Shown: one piece after another, positions 33,391 through 42,012 of the stretch | Numbering within the stretch: the first letter of the stretch is position 1 | Layout of the letters: the number at the start of each line of letters is the position of its first letter | From: Actinomadura mexicana | GTDB taxonomy: Bacteria; Actinomycetota; Actinomycetes; Streptosporangiales; Streptosporangiaceae | NCBI RefSeq assembly: GCF_900188105.1 | Contig: NZ_FZNP01000006.1 | Location: forward strand, 248,001-312,000 | DNA: 64,000 bases | Direction: 5' to 3' | Position numbers and translations under genes: made by a program | Notes under the pieces: generated by a model | What the model was told of the DNA's origin: nothing | Databases searched by the model: none | The model's input: only the letters and a program-made list of their open reading frames with translations

Positions 33391-34637
33391 GTGAGCCACG
33401 CCTGGACCGGCCTCCGCTGAGCCGAGACGAGGCGGACAGAGTGCTCGCGCGCCTCCGGGACGAGAGGGAACGCATCGGCGCGGCCCTGCTGGAGCTGGAG
33501 GCCCACCAGGGCTACCAGCTGTTGGAGGGCGCGGCGCTGCGCGGCGCGACGCTGCGCGTGCAGTCCGACGTGCGGTCGCGGACGGCGTCCCTGTGGCTGC
33601 TGTTCGACCTGCACGGGCGCGTCCTGTCCGCCGCCGAGGAGTTGCGGGCCCGCCACGGCAGGCCCGGCCAGGCGCAGCTCGCCGAGCTCACCCGCCTCCT
33701 GGACGGACCGTCGGTGGAGCTGCCCGCCGCGGAGGTGCCGCTGGAGCGGCGGACCCTGCTGGCCGCCCCGTCCGGCGAGAAGCTGACGGTGCGGGCGGCG
33801 GTCGACCGGATGACGCCGCTCTACGAGGAGGTCGCGGGGGCGGTCGCCGCGCTCGACGCGGTCTGGTCGACGCTGCTGTCGCGGCTGGCCGAGGTCGAGG
33901 CCGAGCGGCGCGCGGCCGAGGAGCTGCTGGAGTCCGCCGGCGGCCCGGACCCCGCCCTGGAACGGCTGCGCGACGAGCTGGAGACCGTCGCCGCGACCGT
34001 GCGCGCCGACCCGCTCGCGCTGGCGCGGGACGGCCTCGCCGACACCGCGCGGCTGGACGCCATCCGCTCCGGCCTCGCGGAGGTGCGCCGCGGCCTGGAA
34101 GAGGCGGAGCGGCTGCGCGAGGGGTTCGCCGCCCGGATCCGCGGCGTCGCCGCCGTCCTGGACCTGCTGCGCGAGGCCGAGGCGGAGGCGCGCGCCGTCC
34201 GGGACGAGGTCCTCGTCAAGATCACCGCACCCGTGCTGCCGGACCTGCCCGACTCCTCCGCCGCCCTCGCCGACCGGCTCGCCGCCGTCACCCGGCCCCG
34301 GCCGGGCGCGGCCGCACGGGACGGCGGCTGGCGCGAGACCGCGAAGCGGGTCGCCGACCTTGAGGCCGCCGCCGCCGCGGCGCTCGCGCGGGCACGTGAG
34401 ACCACCGGCCTGATCCGGGGCCTGCTGGACCGGCGCGAGGAGCTGCGCGGCCGCCTGCGGGCCTACCGGGTGAAGGCCTCGCGGCTCGGCCACGCCGAGG
34501 ACGCCGAACTGGCCCGGTCCTACGAGCAGGCACGCGAGCTGCTGTGGACCTCCCCCTGCGATCTGCGGACGGCCACCGTGGCCCTGACCGCGTACCAGCG
34601 GGCCGTCACCTCGCGGGCGAAGGGAGCGGATCGATGA
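33387..34637 (+). CDS. Long coiled-coil protein, first gene of the PknG cassette
   Basis: 416 residues, no signal peptide, no membrane segment, no cysteine-rich motif. Almost the entire length is helical with heptad-like patterns, for example LARLRDERERIGAALLELEA near 20-40, LSRLAEVEAERRAAEELLES near 165-185 and RRGLEEAERLREGFAARIRG near 235-255. I do not recognise a named domain. The TTG start at 33387 is overlapped by the stop of a leader ORF, and the TGA at the end overlaps the ATG of pknG (ATGA). The strict coupling suggests a scaffold or adaptor made in equal amounts with the kinase; this is inference. It parallels the membrane coiled-coil protein at 43023. Confidence 0.75.
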   Translation: MSEPRLDRPPLSRDEADRVLARLRDERERIGAALLELEAHQGYQLLEGAALRGATLRVQSDVRSRTASLWLLFDLHGRVLSAAEELRARHGRPGQAQLAELTRLLDGPSVELPAAEVPLERRTLLAAPSGEKLTVRAAVDRMTPLYEEVAGAVAALDAVWSTLLSRLAEVEAERRAAEELLESAGGPDPALERLRDELETVAATVRADPLALARDGLADTARLDAIRSGLAEVRRGLEEAERLREGFAARIRGVAAVLDLLREAEAEARAVRDEVLVKITAPVLPDLPDSSAALADRLAAVTRPRPGAAARDGGWRETAKRVADLEAAAAAALARARETTGLIRGLLDRREELRGRLRAYRVKASRLGHAEDAELARSYEQARELLWTSPCDLRTATVALTAYQRAVTSRAKGADR

Positions 34638-37030
34638 GCCAGTGCGCGCAACCGGGATGCGGAGGGACGATCGCGGACGGCTACTGCGACGTCTGCGGCA
34701 ATCCCCCCGCGGCGGCCGCGCCCGCGCCCGGCGCCGCGCCCGGCGCCGCGCCGGGCGTCCCCGCCCCGCGCCCGCCCGCCGAGCAGCCCGACCGATGCCA
34801 CCAGGCCGGATGCACCGGCACGATCACGGACGGCTACTGCGACGTGTGCGGCTCGCCGCCCGCGTACACCGCCCGCGTCCAGGCGGCCGCGGGCGCCGGC
34901 GCGAGCACCACCGGGAACACGGGCGGCACCGGGACGCCGGGAAGCACCGCGACCGGCAGCGTCCGGACGGGCAGCACACGCACCGGGTCGGCCCGCTCCT
35001 CCGGCCGCCGCGGCATGCTCGGCGCCGGGCTGGTCGAGGTGCCGCGCGTCCCCTACCGGGACCCGTCCAGCGCGGTGATGAGCGACCCGCAGGTCGCGGA
35101 GGCCAAGCGGTACTGCAGCGGCTGCGGCGAGCCCGTCGGCCGCGGGCGCGGCGACCGGCCGGGACGCACGGAGGGCTTCTGCCCCAAGTGCGGCGCCCGG
35201 TTCTCCTTCACCCCGAAACTCGGCCCGGGCGACCTCGTCGGCGGCCAGTACAGCGTGCTGGGCTGCCTCGCCCACGGCGGGCTCGGCTGGATCTACCTGG
35301 CCCAGGACAAGAACGTCAGCGACCGCTGGGTGGTCCTGAAGGGCCTGCTCGACAGCGGCGACGCCGACGCGATGGCCGCGGCGGCGGCCGAGCGCGCGTT
35401 CCTCGCGGAGGTCGAGCACCCCAACATCGTCAAGATCTACAACTTCGTCCAGCACAGCGGCGACGGCTACATCGTCATGGAGTACGTGGGCGGGGAGTCG
35501 CTCAAGGACATCCTGCTCCGGCAGCCGCTGCCGGCCGGCCAGAAGCACCTGCCGCTCGCGCAGGCCATCGCCTACGGGCTGGAGGTGCTGCGGGCGTTCG
35601 AGTACCTGCACGCGCAGGGCCTCGTCTACTGCGACTTCAAGCCGGACAACGTGATCCAGTCCGAGGAGCAGCTCAGGCTGATCGACCTCGGCGGGGTGCG
35701 GCGGCTGGACGACCCGGACGGCGCGATCTACGGCACGGTCGGCTACCAGGCCCCCGAGATCGCCGACGCCGGCCCCTCGGTGACATCGGACCTCTACACG
35801 GTCGGCCGGACGCTCGCCGTGCTGAGCTTCCCGTTCAAGGGCTACACCCGGGGGTTCGCCGACTCGCTGCCGCCGCGCGAGGAGATCCCCGTCCTCCAGC
35901 GGTTCGAGTCCTACGACCGGCTGCTGCGCCGCGCGACGCACAAGGAGCCGACCGCACGCTTCCAGGACGCGGCGGAGATGGCCGAGCAGCTCACCGGCGT
36001 GCTGCGCGAGGTGCTGGCGGCCGAGGACGGCGCCCCGCGTCCCGCGCCGTCCGGGTTGTTCGGCCCGGAGCGGTTCACGACGCGGATGGCGGGCGAGGCG
36101 CGGGAGGAGGCGGCGCTGCCGCCCGTCCCGCCGCCGGTCGCCGCCGCGGCGCTGCCGGTTCCCCTGGTGGACGGCGCCGACCCGGCGGCCGCGTTCGTGT
36201 CCGGGCTCGGCGCGCTGGAGGCGGCGCAGGCCGCCGAGGCGGCGGCGAACGCGCCCGACCGCACGCCCGAGGTCAGGCTGGCGCTCGCCCGGTCCAAGAT
36301 CGAACTGGGCGCCGCCGGGGAGGCCGACGAGCTGCTCGACGCGCTGGCCGCCGAGCGCCCCTCCGACTGGCGGGTCGGCTGGTACCGCGCGGTCGGGCTT
36401 CTCGCGCAGGGCCGGGCGGACGAGGCCGCGCCGCTGTTCGACCGGCTCTACGGGCTGCTGCCCGGCGAGGCGGCCCCCAAGCTGGCCCTCGCCTACTGCC
36501 GGGAGCGGTCCGCGCCGCACGACGCCGTCCGCCTGTACGAGACGGTGTGGCGAACCGACCAGAGCTACATCAACGCCGCCTTCGGCCTCGCCCGCGTGCA
36601 CCTGGCGGCGGGTGACCGCCGCGCCGCCGTCGCCGCGCTCGACTCCGTACCGAAGATCTCCATCCGGTACGTGCCCGCGCAGGTCGCGGCCGTCGTGACG
36701 GCGGTGCGCGACCGTCCCCCCGCCGAGCTGACGGCGGGCGAGCTGGTCGCCGCCGGCCACCGGCTCGCCGCCCTCGACCTGGACGCCGAGCGGCGCGACC
36801 GGCTCGCCGCCGAGGTGCTGGAGGCCGCGCTCGGCTGGATCCTGGCGGGTCCCGGCACGACGGCCGGGGCGCAGGGCGGCTCCCTGTTCGGCGCCGCGCT
36901 CGCCGAGTCCCCGCTGCGCCGCCTCCTGGAAGGGACATACCGGGAGCTGGCACGCCGCACCCGTGACAGGGACGAGTGCCGCCGGCTCGTCGACTCCGCC
37001 AACGCCGTACGCCCGAGGACGCTGCTGTGA
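34634..37030 (+). CDS. pknG: PknG-type Ser/Thr protein kinase with zinc ribbons and TPR
   Basis: 798 residues; mycobacterial PknG has 750. Two N-terminal repeats have Cys4/Cys9/Cys18/Cys21 and Cys55/Cys60/Cys69/Cys72, with GTIADGYCDVCG and GTITDGYCDVCG. A third, rubredoxin-like pair lies near 160-185 (CSGCGEP and CPKCGARF), as in PknG. The kinase runs about 199-460: GGLGWIYLA loop, lysine in WVVLKGLL near 234, catalytic YCDFKPDNV near 332-340 and LIDLGGVRR in place of DFG. The residue before the catalytic Asp is Cys rather than Arg, so it is a non-RD kinase as expected for PknG. The C-terminal third is TPR-like (VRLALARSKIELGAAGEADELL). No membrane helix. PknG in Mycobacterium phosphorylates GarA to control 2-oxoglutarate metabolism in response to amino acids sensed by GlnH/GlnX; counterparts of all three follow here. 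Confidence 0.93.
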   Translation: MSQCAQPGCGGTIADGYCDVCGNPPAAAAPAPGAAPGAAPGVPAPRPPAEQPDRCHQAGCTGTITDGYCDVCGSPPAYTARVQAAAGAGASTTGNTGGTGTPGSTATGSVRTGSTRTGSARSSGRRGMLGAGLVEVPRVPYRDPSSAVMSDPQVAEAKRYCSGCGEPVGRGRGDRPGRTEGFCPKCGARFSFTPKLGPGDLVGGQYSVLGCLAHGGLGWIYLAQDKNVSDRWVVLKGLLDSGDADAMAAAAAERAFLAEVEHPNIVKIYNFVQHSGDGYIVMEYVGGESLKDILLRQPLPAGQKHLPLAQAIAYGLEVLRAFEYLHAQGLVYCDFKPDNVIQSEEQLRLIDLGGVRRLDDPDGAIYGTVGYQAPEIADAGPSVTSDLYTVGRTLAVLSFPFKGYTRGFADSLPPREEIPVLQRFESYDRLLRRATHKEPTARFQDAAEMAEQLTGVLREVLAAEDGAPRPAPSGLFGPERFTTRMAGEAREEAALPPVPPPVAAAALPVPLVDGADPAAAFVSGLGALEAAQAAEAAANAPDRTPEVRLALARSKIELGAAGEADELLDALAAERPSDWRVGWYRAVGLLAQGRADEAAPLFDRLYGLLPGEAAPKLALAYCRERSAPHDAVRLYETVWRTDQSYINAAFGLARVHLAAGDRRAAVAALDSVPKISIRYVPAQVAAVVTAVRDRPPAELTAGELVAAGHRLAALDLDAERRDRLAAEVLEAALGWILAGPGTTAGAQGGSLFGAALAESPLRRLLEGTYRELARRTRDRDECRRLVDSANAVRPRTLL

Positions 37031-38367
37031 CCGACGACAACACCGGAGCCGACGACACCACCGGAGCCGACGCCCCCCGAACCGACGCCCCCCGAACCGG
37101 CGCCGGCGGAACCGGCGCGCCCGGGACCGACCAGGGGAAGGCGGCCGAGCTCGCCTGCCCCGCCTGCGGCGCCGTGGTGTTCGCCGAAGAGATCTTCTGC
37201 GAGGAGTGCGGGCACCGGCTCGCCGACGGCCCGCCCGCCGAGGCCGCCGGGCGCGACGGCGCCACGATCAGGCAGGAGTCCGCGCCGTCCGCCCGTCCGC
37301 CCCGGCGCGCGGGCGGGCCGGGCCCGTGCCCCGGATGCGACGGGACGGCGATCGACGCCGACGGCTACTGCGAGACCTGCGGCCTGCGCCAGCCCGCCGA
37401 GCGGGACCACGTCGAGATCGAGCTGCCGGCCGGGTCCGGCGGCAACGGCACCCGCCCGGTCGTCGCGGCGGGCGCGAGCGACCGCGGCCGCCGCTACAGC
37501 CGCAACGAGGACGCGCTGGCCCTCGCCGCGCACCTGTCCGGCATCGCCGCCGTCGTGTCCGACGGCGTCGGATCCTCGCAGCGTCCCGACGAGGCGTCCC
37601 GCGCCGCGGCCGACACCGGCCTCGCCGAGCTGGTGGCGCGGCTCGACGCCGGGGAGGACGCCGAGGACGCCACCCGGCACGCGGCGCTCCGCGCGGCCGC
37701 CGCCGTCGCCGCGCTCGCCACCTCGCCGTCCGACGCGCCGTCGTGCACCTACGTGTCCGCCGTGACGCGCGGCCCGGCGGTCACGGTCGGCTGGATCGGG
37801 GACAGCCGCGCCTACTGGCTGGCCGCGGACGGCTCCGCCCGGCCGGGCGAGGACGCCGCGCCGGGGCCCGCGCCCGACGAGGTGGACGCGGCCGAGGTCA
37901 GCACCGGCGACATGGCCGAGCTCGGCGCGTCCCGCCGGCTCACCGAGGACGACTCGTGGGCCGCGTTCATGGTCGCCGGCGGGTCGCTGACCGAGGCGGA
38001 GGCGGAGGCGCACCCGAACGCGCACGTCATCACCGCCTGGCTGGGCGCCGACGCCGGGCAGGTCAGCCCGCACGTGGCGACGTTCCGGCCCGGCGGCCCC
38101 GGCACGCTGCTGGTGTGCAGCGACGGCCTGTGGAACTACTTCCCGGCCGCCGCCGACCTGGCGGCGCTGCTGGCCGGGCCCGGGGGCGGGGAGTCCCCGG
38201 GGCCGGCAGCCGACCCGCTCGGCGCCGCGCGGACGCTGGTGAGCCGCGCGCTGGACGCCGGCGGCCGCGACAACATCACGGTCGCCGTCATCCCGGTCCC
38301 CTCCCCCGGAGGCTCCGGCGGCCGCGTCCACGAGAGCACCCCCCAGAGCACGGAGGAGCCCCGATGA
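37027..38367 (+). CDS. PP2C Ser/Thr phosphatase with two zinc ribbons
   Basis: 446 residues from GTG 37027, overlapping the pknG stop (GTGA). After a Thr/Asp/Ala-rich leader come CPACGAVVFAEEIFCEECG near 43-62 and CPGCDGTAIDADGYCETCG near 100-118; the second has the same DGYCxxCG ending as the PknG repeats. The PP2C domain spans about 150-430: RGRRYSRNEDA, VVSDGVGSS, VGWIGDSRAY, LLVCSDGLWNYF and GGRDNITVAVI supply the metal-binding Asp residues. It should reverse PknG-dependent phosphorylation. The shared zinc ribbons may dock kinase and phosphatase on a common partner (inference). ATGA overlap with the VWA gene. Confidence 0.93.
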   Translation: MTDDNTGADDTTGADAPRTDAPRTGAGGTGAPGTDQGKAAELACPACGAVVFAEEIFCEECGHRLADGPPAEAAGRDGATIRQESAPSARPPRRAGGPGPCPGCDGTAIDADGYCETCGLRQPAERDHVEIELPAGSGGNGTRPVVAAGASDRGRRYSRNEDALALAAHLSGIAAVVSDGVGSSQRPDEASRAAADTGLAELVARLDAGEDAEDATRHAALRAAAAVAALATSPSDAPSCTYVSAVTRGPAVTVGWIGDSRAYWLAADGSARPGEDAAPGPAPDEVDAAEVSTGDMAELGASRRLTEDDSWAAFMVAGGSLTEAEAEAHPNAHVITAWLGADAGQVSPHVATFRPGGPGTLLVCSDGLWNYFPAAADLAALLAGPGGGESPGPAADPLGAARTLVSRALDAGGRDNITVAVIPVPSPGGSGGRVHESTPQSTEEPR

Positions 38368-39692
38368 GGGAGCCGCAGTTCACCGTCTCCATCGACCAGA
38401 ACAAGTACCTGCCCGAGGGCGGCCGCGAGGTGCACGCCATCGTGTCGGTCGAGGCGAGCGCCGCCGAGGGCGCCCCCGTCCCGTCCTCGACCCGGGCGGC
38501 CGAGGTCGTCATCATCGACACCTCCGGCTCGATGTCCTACCCCGAGACCAAGCTGCGCGCGGCGATCGCGGCCGCGCAGGTCGCGGTCGACACCCTGCGC
38601 GACGGCGTGGAGTTCGCGGTCGTCTCCGGCTCCAGCACGGCCAAGATGGTCTTCCCCCGGCACCAGGGGACGGTCCCGGCGACGCCGGAGACCCGCGCGG
38701 AGGCCAAGCACGCGCTGAGCCGGCTGACGGCGGCCGGCGGCACCGCGATCGGATCATGGTTGCGGCTGGCCGACGACCTCTTTGCCGGCCGTGACGGCAT
38801 CCGGCACGCGATCCTGCTGACCGACGGGAAGAACCAGCACGAGACTCCGGCGGAGCTCGACGCGGCCCTGGCCCGCTGCGGCGGGCGGTTCGTCTGCGAC
38901 TGCCGCGGCATCGGCACCGACTGGGAGGTCGCCGAGGTGCGCAAGGTGGCGTCCGCGCTGCTCGGCAGCGTCGGCATGGTGGACGACCCGGCCGAACTGG
39001 TCGAGGACTTCCGCGCCATGACGGAGGCGGCGATGGGCAAGTCCGTCGCCGACGTCGCCCTGCGCGTGTGGACGCCGCAGACGGCGCGGCTGCGGTTCGT
39101 CAAGCAGGTCTCCCCGTCGGTGGAGGACCTCACCGGCAAGCGCGCGGAGTCGGCGCCGCAGGCCGGCGACTACCCGCTCGGAGCGTGGGGCGCCGAGAGC
39201 CGCGACTACCACATCTGCGTGGAGGTGCCGCCGGGGGAGATCGGCAAGGAGCTGCGCGCCGCGTGGGTGAAGCTCGTCGTGCCGGGCCCGCCAGGTGAGG
39301 AGGCGCGGGTCGTCGCGACCGCGAACGTCCTCGCCCAGTGGACCGACGACGAGGCGGAGTCCACGCGGATCAACCCGCGGATGGCGGGCTACACCGGTCA
39401 GGCGGAGCTGGCCGCGGCGATCCAGGAGGGCCTGCAGGCCCGCAAGGACGGCGACCTCGACACCGCGACGGCGCGGCTCGGCCGGGCCGTGGTGCTCGCG
39501 GGCGAGGCGGGCAACGACGAGATCACCGCGATGCTCCGCAAGGTGGTGGACGTCGTGGACGAGGCCGCCGGTACCGTCCGGTTGAAGCGCGACGTCGCCA
39601 AGGCCGACGAGATGGAGCTCGACACGCGCTCCAGCAAGACGGTCCGGACCCGCAAGGACGAGACGGTGACCACCAGGAGGGGCGAGGGCTGA
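38364..39692 (+). CDS. von Willebrand factor A domain protein
   Basis: 442 residues. A beta-rich opening, then a VWA domain with an intact MIDAS: DTSGSMS at 52-58, Thr in AGGTAIGSWL near 125 and Asp in AILLTDGKNQHE near 152. A second beta domain follows at 215-325, and the C-terminal 90 residues are helical (ELAAAIQEGLQARKDGDLDT), ending in a basic, Thr-rich tail (KTVRTRKDETVTT). The tail threonines could be kinase acceptors. Bacterial VWA proteins serve as metal-dependent assembly modules; here it may bring phosphorylated partners together. Start ATG 38364 within GGAGGAG context, overlapping the PP2C stop. Confidence 0.9.
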   Translation: MREPQFTVSIDQNKYLPEGGREVHAIVSVEASAAEGAPVPSSTRAAEVVIIDTSGSMSYPETKLRAAIAAAQVAVDTLRDGVEFAVVSGSSTAKMVFPRHQGTVPATPETRAEAKHALSRLTAAGGTAIGSWLRLADDLFAGRDGIRHAILLTDGKNQHETPAELDAALARCGGRFVCDCRGIGTDWEVAEVRKVASALLGSVGMVDDPAELVEDFRAMTEAAMGKSVADVALRVWTPQTARLRFVKQVSPSVEDLTGKRAESAPQAGDYPLGAWGAESRDYHICVEVPPGEIGKELRAAWVKLVVPGPPGEEARVVATANVLAQWTDDEAESTRINPRMAGYTGQAELAAAIQEGLQARKDGDLDTATARLGRAVVLAGEAGNDEITAMLRKVVDVVDEAAGTVRLKRDVAKADEMELDTRSSKTVRTRKDETVTTRRGEG

Positions 39693-39694
39693 GC

Positions 39695-40504
39695 ATGGCG
39701 AGTTGCCCTAGCGGACACACCTCGCAGGCGCAGGACTACTGCGACGTCTGCGGCGAGCGCATCGAGGGCGCCACTTCCGGCGCGGCCCCCGGCGCGTCCG
39801 GCCCGCGGCCGTCGCCGGGCGGGTCTCCGTGCCCCGACTGCGGGACGCCCAGCACCGACCGCTTCTGCGAGGCGTGCGGCTACGACTTCGCCATCGGAGG
39901 CGGCAGGCCCACGCCGTCGCCGGCGCCCGCGGTCGCGCCGGAGCCCGCGGCGTCCGTCCCGTCCGGGCCGCGGCGCCCGCCCGCGCCGCCCGTGCCGGCG
40001 CCCCCGGTCCCGGCGCCCCCGGTCCCGGCCCCGCCCGTGCCCGCGCCCCCCGTCCCGGCCCCGCCCGTTCCGGCGCCGCCGGTGCCCGGGGCGGCGTGGA
40101 CGGCGGTCGTGCGCGCCGACCGCGAGTACTACAACACGGTCGTCGCCGAAGAGGGACCCGACTCGGCGTCGCTGGCGTTCCCCCCGTACGCGCCCGAGCG
40201 GCGCGTCCCGCTCGCCGGGCGGCAGGTCCGCATCGGGCGGCGCAGCTCCTCGCAGCCGTCCCCGCCCGAGATCGACCTGCGCGAGCCGCCCGAGGACCCC
40301 GGCGTCTCCCACGTCCACGCGGTGCTGCTGGCGAAGGCCGACGGCACCTGGACGCTGGTCGACCCCGGCTCGACCAACCGCACCTGCGTGAACGGCTCCA
40401 CCGACCCCATCCCGTACAACGTGGAGGTCCCGGTCTCCGACGGCGACCGGATCCACGTGGGCGCCTGGACCACCATCACGCTCACCCGAGGCGAGGCGAC
40501 ATGA
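39695..40504 (+). CDS. FHA-domain protein with zinc ribbons and PAPPV repeats
   Basis: 269 residues. Two Cys-pair modules lie at the N-terminus: C4/YCDVCGE at 16-20 and CPDCGTP/CEACGYD near 48-64. Next come seven tandem PAPPV pentapeptides near 98-132, a stiff proline linker. The FHA domain occupies about 140-265: VRIGRRSS, GVSHVHAVLL, LVDPGSTNRTCVNG and RIHVGAWTTITL, with the phosphothreonine-binding Arg, Ser and Asn present. In Mycobacterium the PknG substrate is GarA, a small FHA protein with an N-terminal ETTS acceptor. Here the FHA is fused to zinc ribbons and no ETTS is visible. It begins two bases after the VWA stop and ends in an ATGA overlap. Confidence 0.9.
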   Translation: MASCPSGHTSQAQDYCDVCGERIEGATSGAAPGASGPRPSPGGSPCPDCGTPSTDRFCEACGYDFAIGGGRPTPSPAPAVAPEPAASVPSGPRRPPAPPVPAPPVPAPPVPAPPVPAPPVPAPPVPAPPVPGAAWTAVVRADREYYNTVVAEEGPDSASLAFPPYAPERRVPLAGRQVRIGRRSSSQPSPPEIDLREPPEDPGVSHVHAVLLAKADGTWTLVDPGSTNRTCVNGSTDPIPYNVEVPVSDGDRIHVGAWTTITLTRGEAT

Positions 40505-42012
40505 CCGCCGTCCAGCAGTCCCCGCCGGCGGGCCGCCCGGCCCCCGCCGCGCAGGCTCCGCCGCCCGCCCGCGGCGGGAGCGACGCGCGGCTCCTGCCGA
40601 GCGACGCGAGGCCGTCCGGTCCCGCGCGGCTGCTCCCCCGCACCGTCGCGGCACGCGTCAGGACGCTGACCGTGCTCTCGCTCGTACTGCTGGTGGCGCT
40701 GCTCGGCGTCGCCTGGGCGGCGATCGGGAACGCCCGCGAGGGGGTGCGGGTCATCGGGCACGACGCCGGCCCGCAGGTCGTCGCCACCGGCGACCTGTAC
40801 TTCCAGCTCTCCGACATGGACGCGCAGCTCGCCGACGCGCTGCTGATCGGGGACGCGGCGGGCGGCGGGCGCGAGCAGGCGCTCGCCCGCTACGACCAGA
40901 ACCGGCGCAAGGCCGGCGACGCGCTGCTGAAGGCGGCGAAGCTCGCCGACGAGACGACCGAGAACAACACGGCCCGGGACCTGCTGGACGCGCTGGCGCG
41001 CTACGAGCGCCTCGCCGGGCAGGCCCTGCTGCTGGACCGGCAGTCCCCGCACGCGTCCGGGCCGCCGGCGCAGAAGGTCGTCGACCTCTACCGGCAGGCG
41101 ACCGACCTGATGAAGCTGGACCTGCTGCCGAAGGCCTACAACCTGACGCTCGACAACGGCACCCTCGTCCGGCACACCTACGAGGACAAGCGCTCGGCGG
41201 TCCTCATGGGCCGCACGGGCGTCCTCACCGGGGGCGTGGCGCTCCTGGCCGTGCTCCTCGCGTTCCAGCTCTTCCTGGCCCGGCGGTTCCGGCGGCTGCT
41301 GAACGTGCCGCTCGCGCTGGCGACTCTCAGCACGCTCGCCCTGGTCGCGGTCGGGTCCCTCATGCTCACCGGCCAGGCGAACCACCTGCGCCAGGCCAAG
41401 GAGGAGGGTTTCGACTCGATCCTGGGGCTCTCGCGGACGCGCGCCATCAGCAACAGCGCGAACGCCGACGAGACGCGGTTCCTGCTCGACCCCGGGCGGG
41501 CCGACGCCTACGAGCAGGTCTACCTGAGCAAGTCCCAGACCGTCCTGTACCTGAAGGCCGGCAACCTGACCCAGTACAACGCGGCCGTCCAGAAGGACCT
41601 CACCTTCGAGCCCGGCCGCGTGAAGTTCCTCGGTTTCCTCGGCACCGAGGCCGACCGGCCGGTCCAGTCGGCCCGGCAGAAGGCGCAGCTCACGAACGTC
41701 ATGAACAGGGTGCTCGCCGACTACCGGAAGGTCCAGGCCAACGACCGCCGGATGCGCGACCTCGTCGACCGGGGGCGGCGCGACGAGGCGGTCGCCGCCC
41801 GCGGCGCCGCCGCCGCCGACTTCACCCGGTACGACCGCTCACTGCAGGCGCTGGTCGCCATCCACCAGAAGGCGTTCGACGAGGCAGTGAAGGACGGGGA
41901 CGGCGGGACGAGCGGCTGGTACGCCGTGCTGCCCGCGGCGGGCGTCGTCATCGCCGCGCTCGTCCTGGTCGGCGTGCGCCCCCGCCTGGCCGAGTACCGG
42001 TGGTCGAAGTGA
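40501..42012 (+). CDS. glnX: GlnX-like four-helix membrane sensor
   Basis: 503 residues. Predicted helices: about 53-75 (TLTVLSLVLLVALLGVAWAA), 238-258 (GVLTGGVALLAVLLAFQLFL), 268-290 (ALATLSTLALVAVGSLMLTG) and 475-493 (AVLPAAGVVIAALVLVGV). Two helical periplasmic domains lie between helices 1-2 and 3-4; each is rich in Asp, Gln and Arg like chemoreceptor ligand domains. This is the GlnX architecture: in Mycobacterium GlnX transmits the GlnH signal across the membrane to PknG. The N-terminal Pro/Ala-rich cytoplasmic part would meet the kinase. ATG 40501 overlaps the FHA stop; GTGA overlap with glnH. Confidence 0.85.
   Translation: MTAVQQSPPAGRPAPAAQAPPPARGGSDARLLPSDARPSGPARLLPRTVAARVRTLTVLSLVLLVALLGVAWAAIGNAREGVRVIGHDAGPQVVATGDLYFQLSDMDAQLADALLIGDAAGGGREQALARYDQNRRKAGDALLKAAKLADETTENNTARDLLDALARYERLAGQALLLDRQSPHASGPPAQKVVDLYRQATDLMKLDLLPKAYNLTLDNGTLVRHTYEDKRSAVLMGRTGVLTGGVALLAVLLAFQLFLARRFRRLLNVPLALATLSTLALVAVGSLMLTGQANHLRQAKEEGFDSILGLSRTRAISNSANADETRFLLDPGRADAYEQVYLSKSQTVLYLKAGNLTQYNAAVQKDLTFEPGRVKFLGFLGTEADRPVQSARQKAQLTNVMNRVLADYRKVQANDRRMRDLVDRGRRDEAVAARGAAAADFTRYDRSLQALVAIHQKAFDEAVKDGDGGTSGWYAVLPAAGVVIAALVLVGVRPRLAEYRWSK

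Noticed and set aside
39990..40100. Tandem DNA repeat coding PAPPV as a CRISPR-like or mobile element
   Set aside because: The repeat is in frame within the FHA gene and codes for a proline linker; unit length and lack of unique spacers exclude CRISPR.
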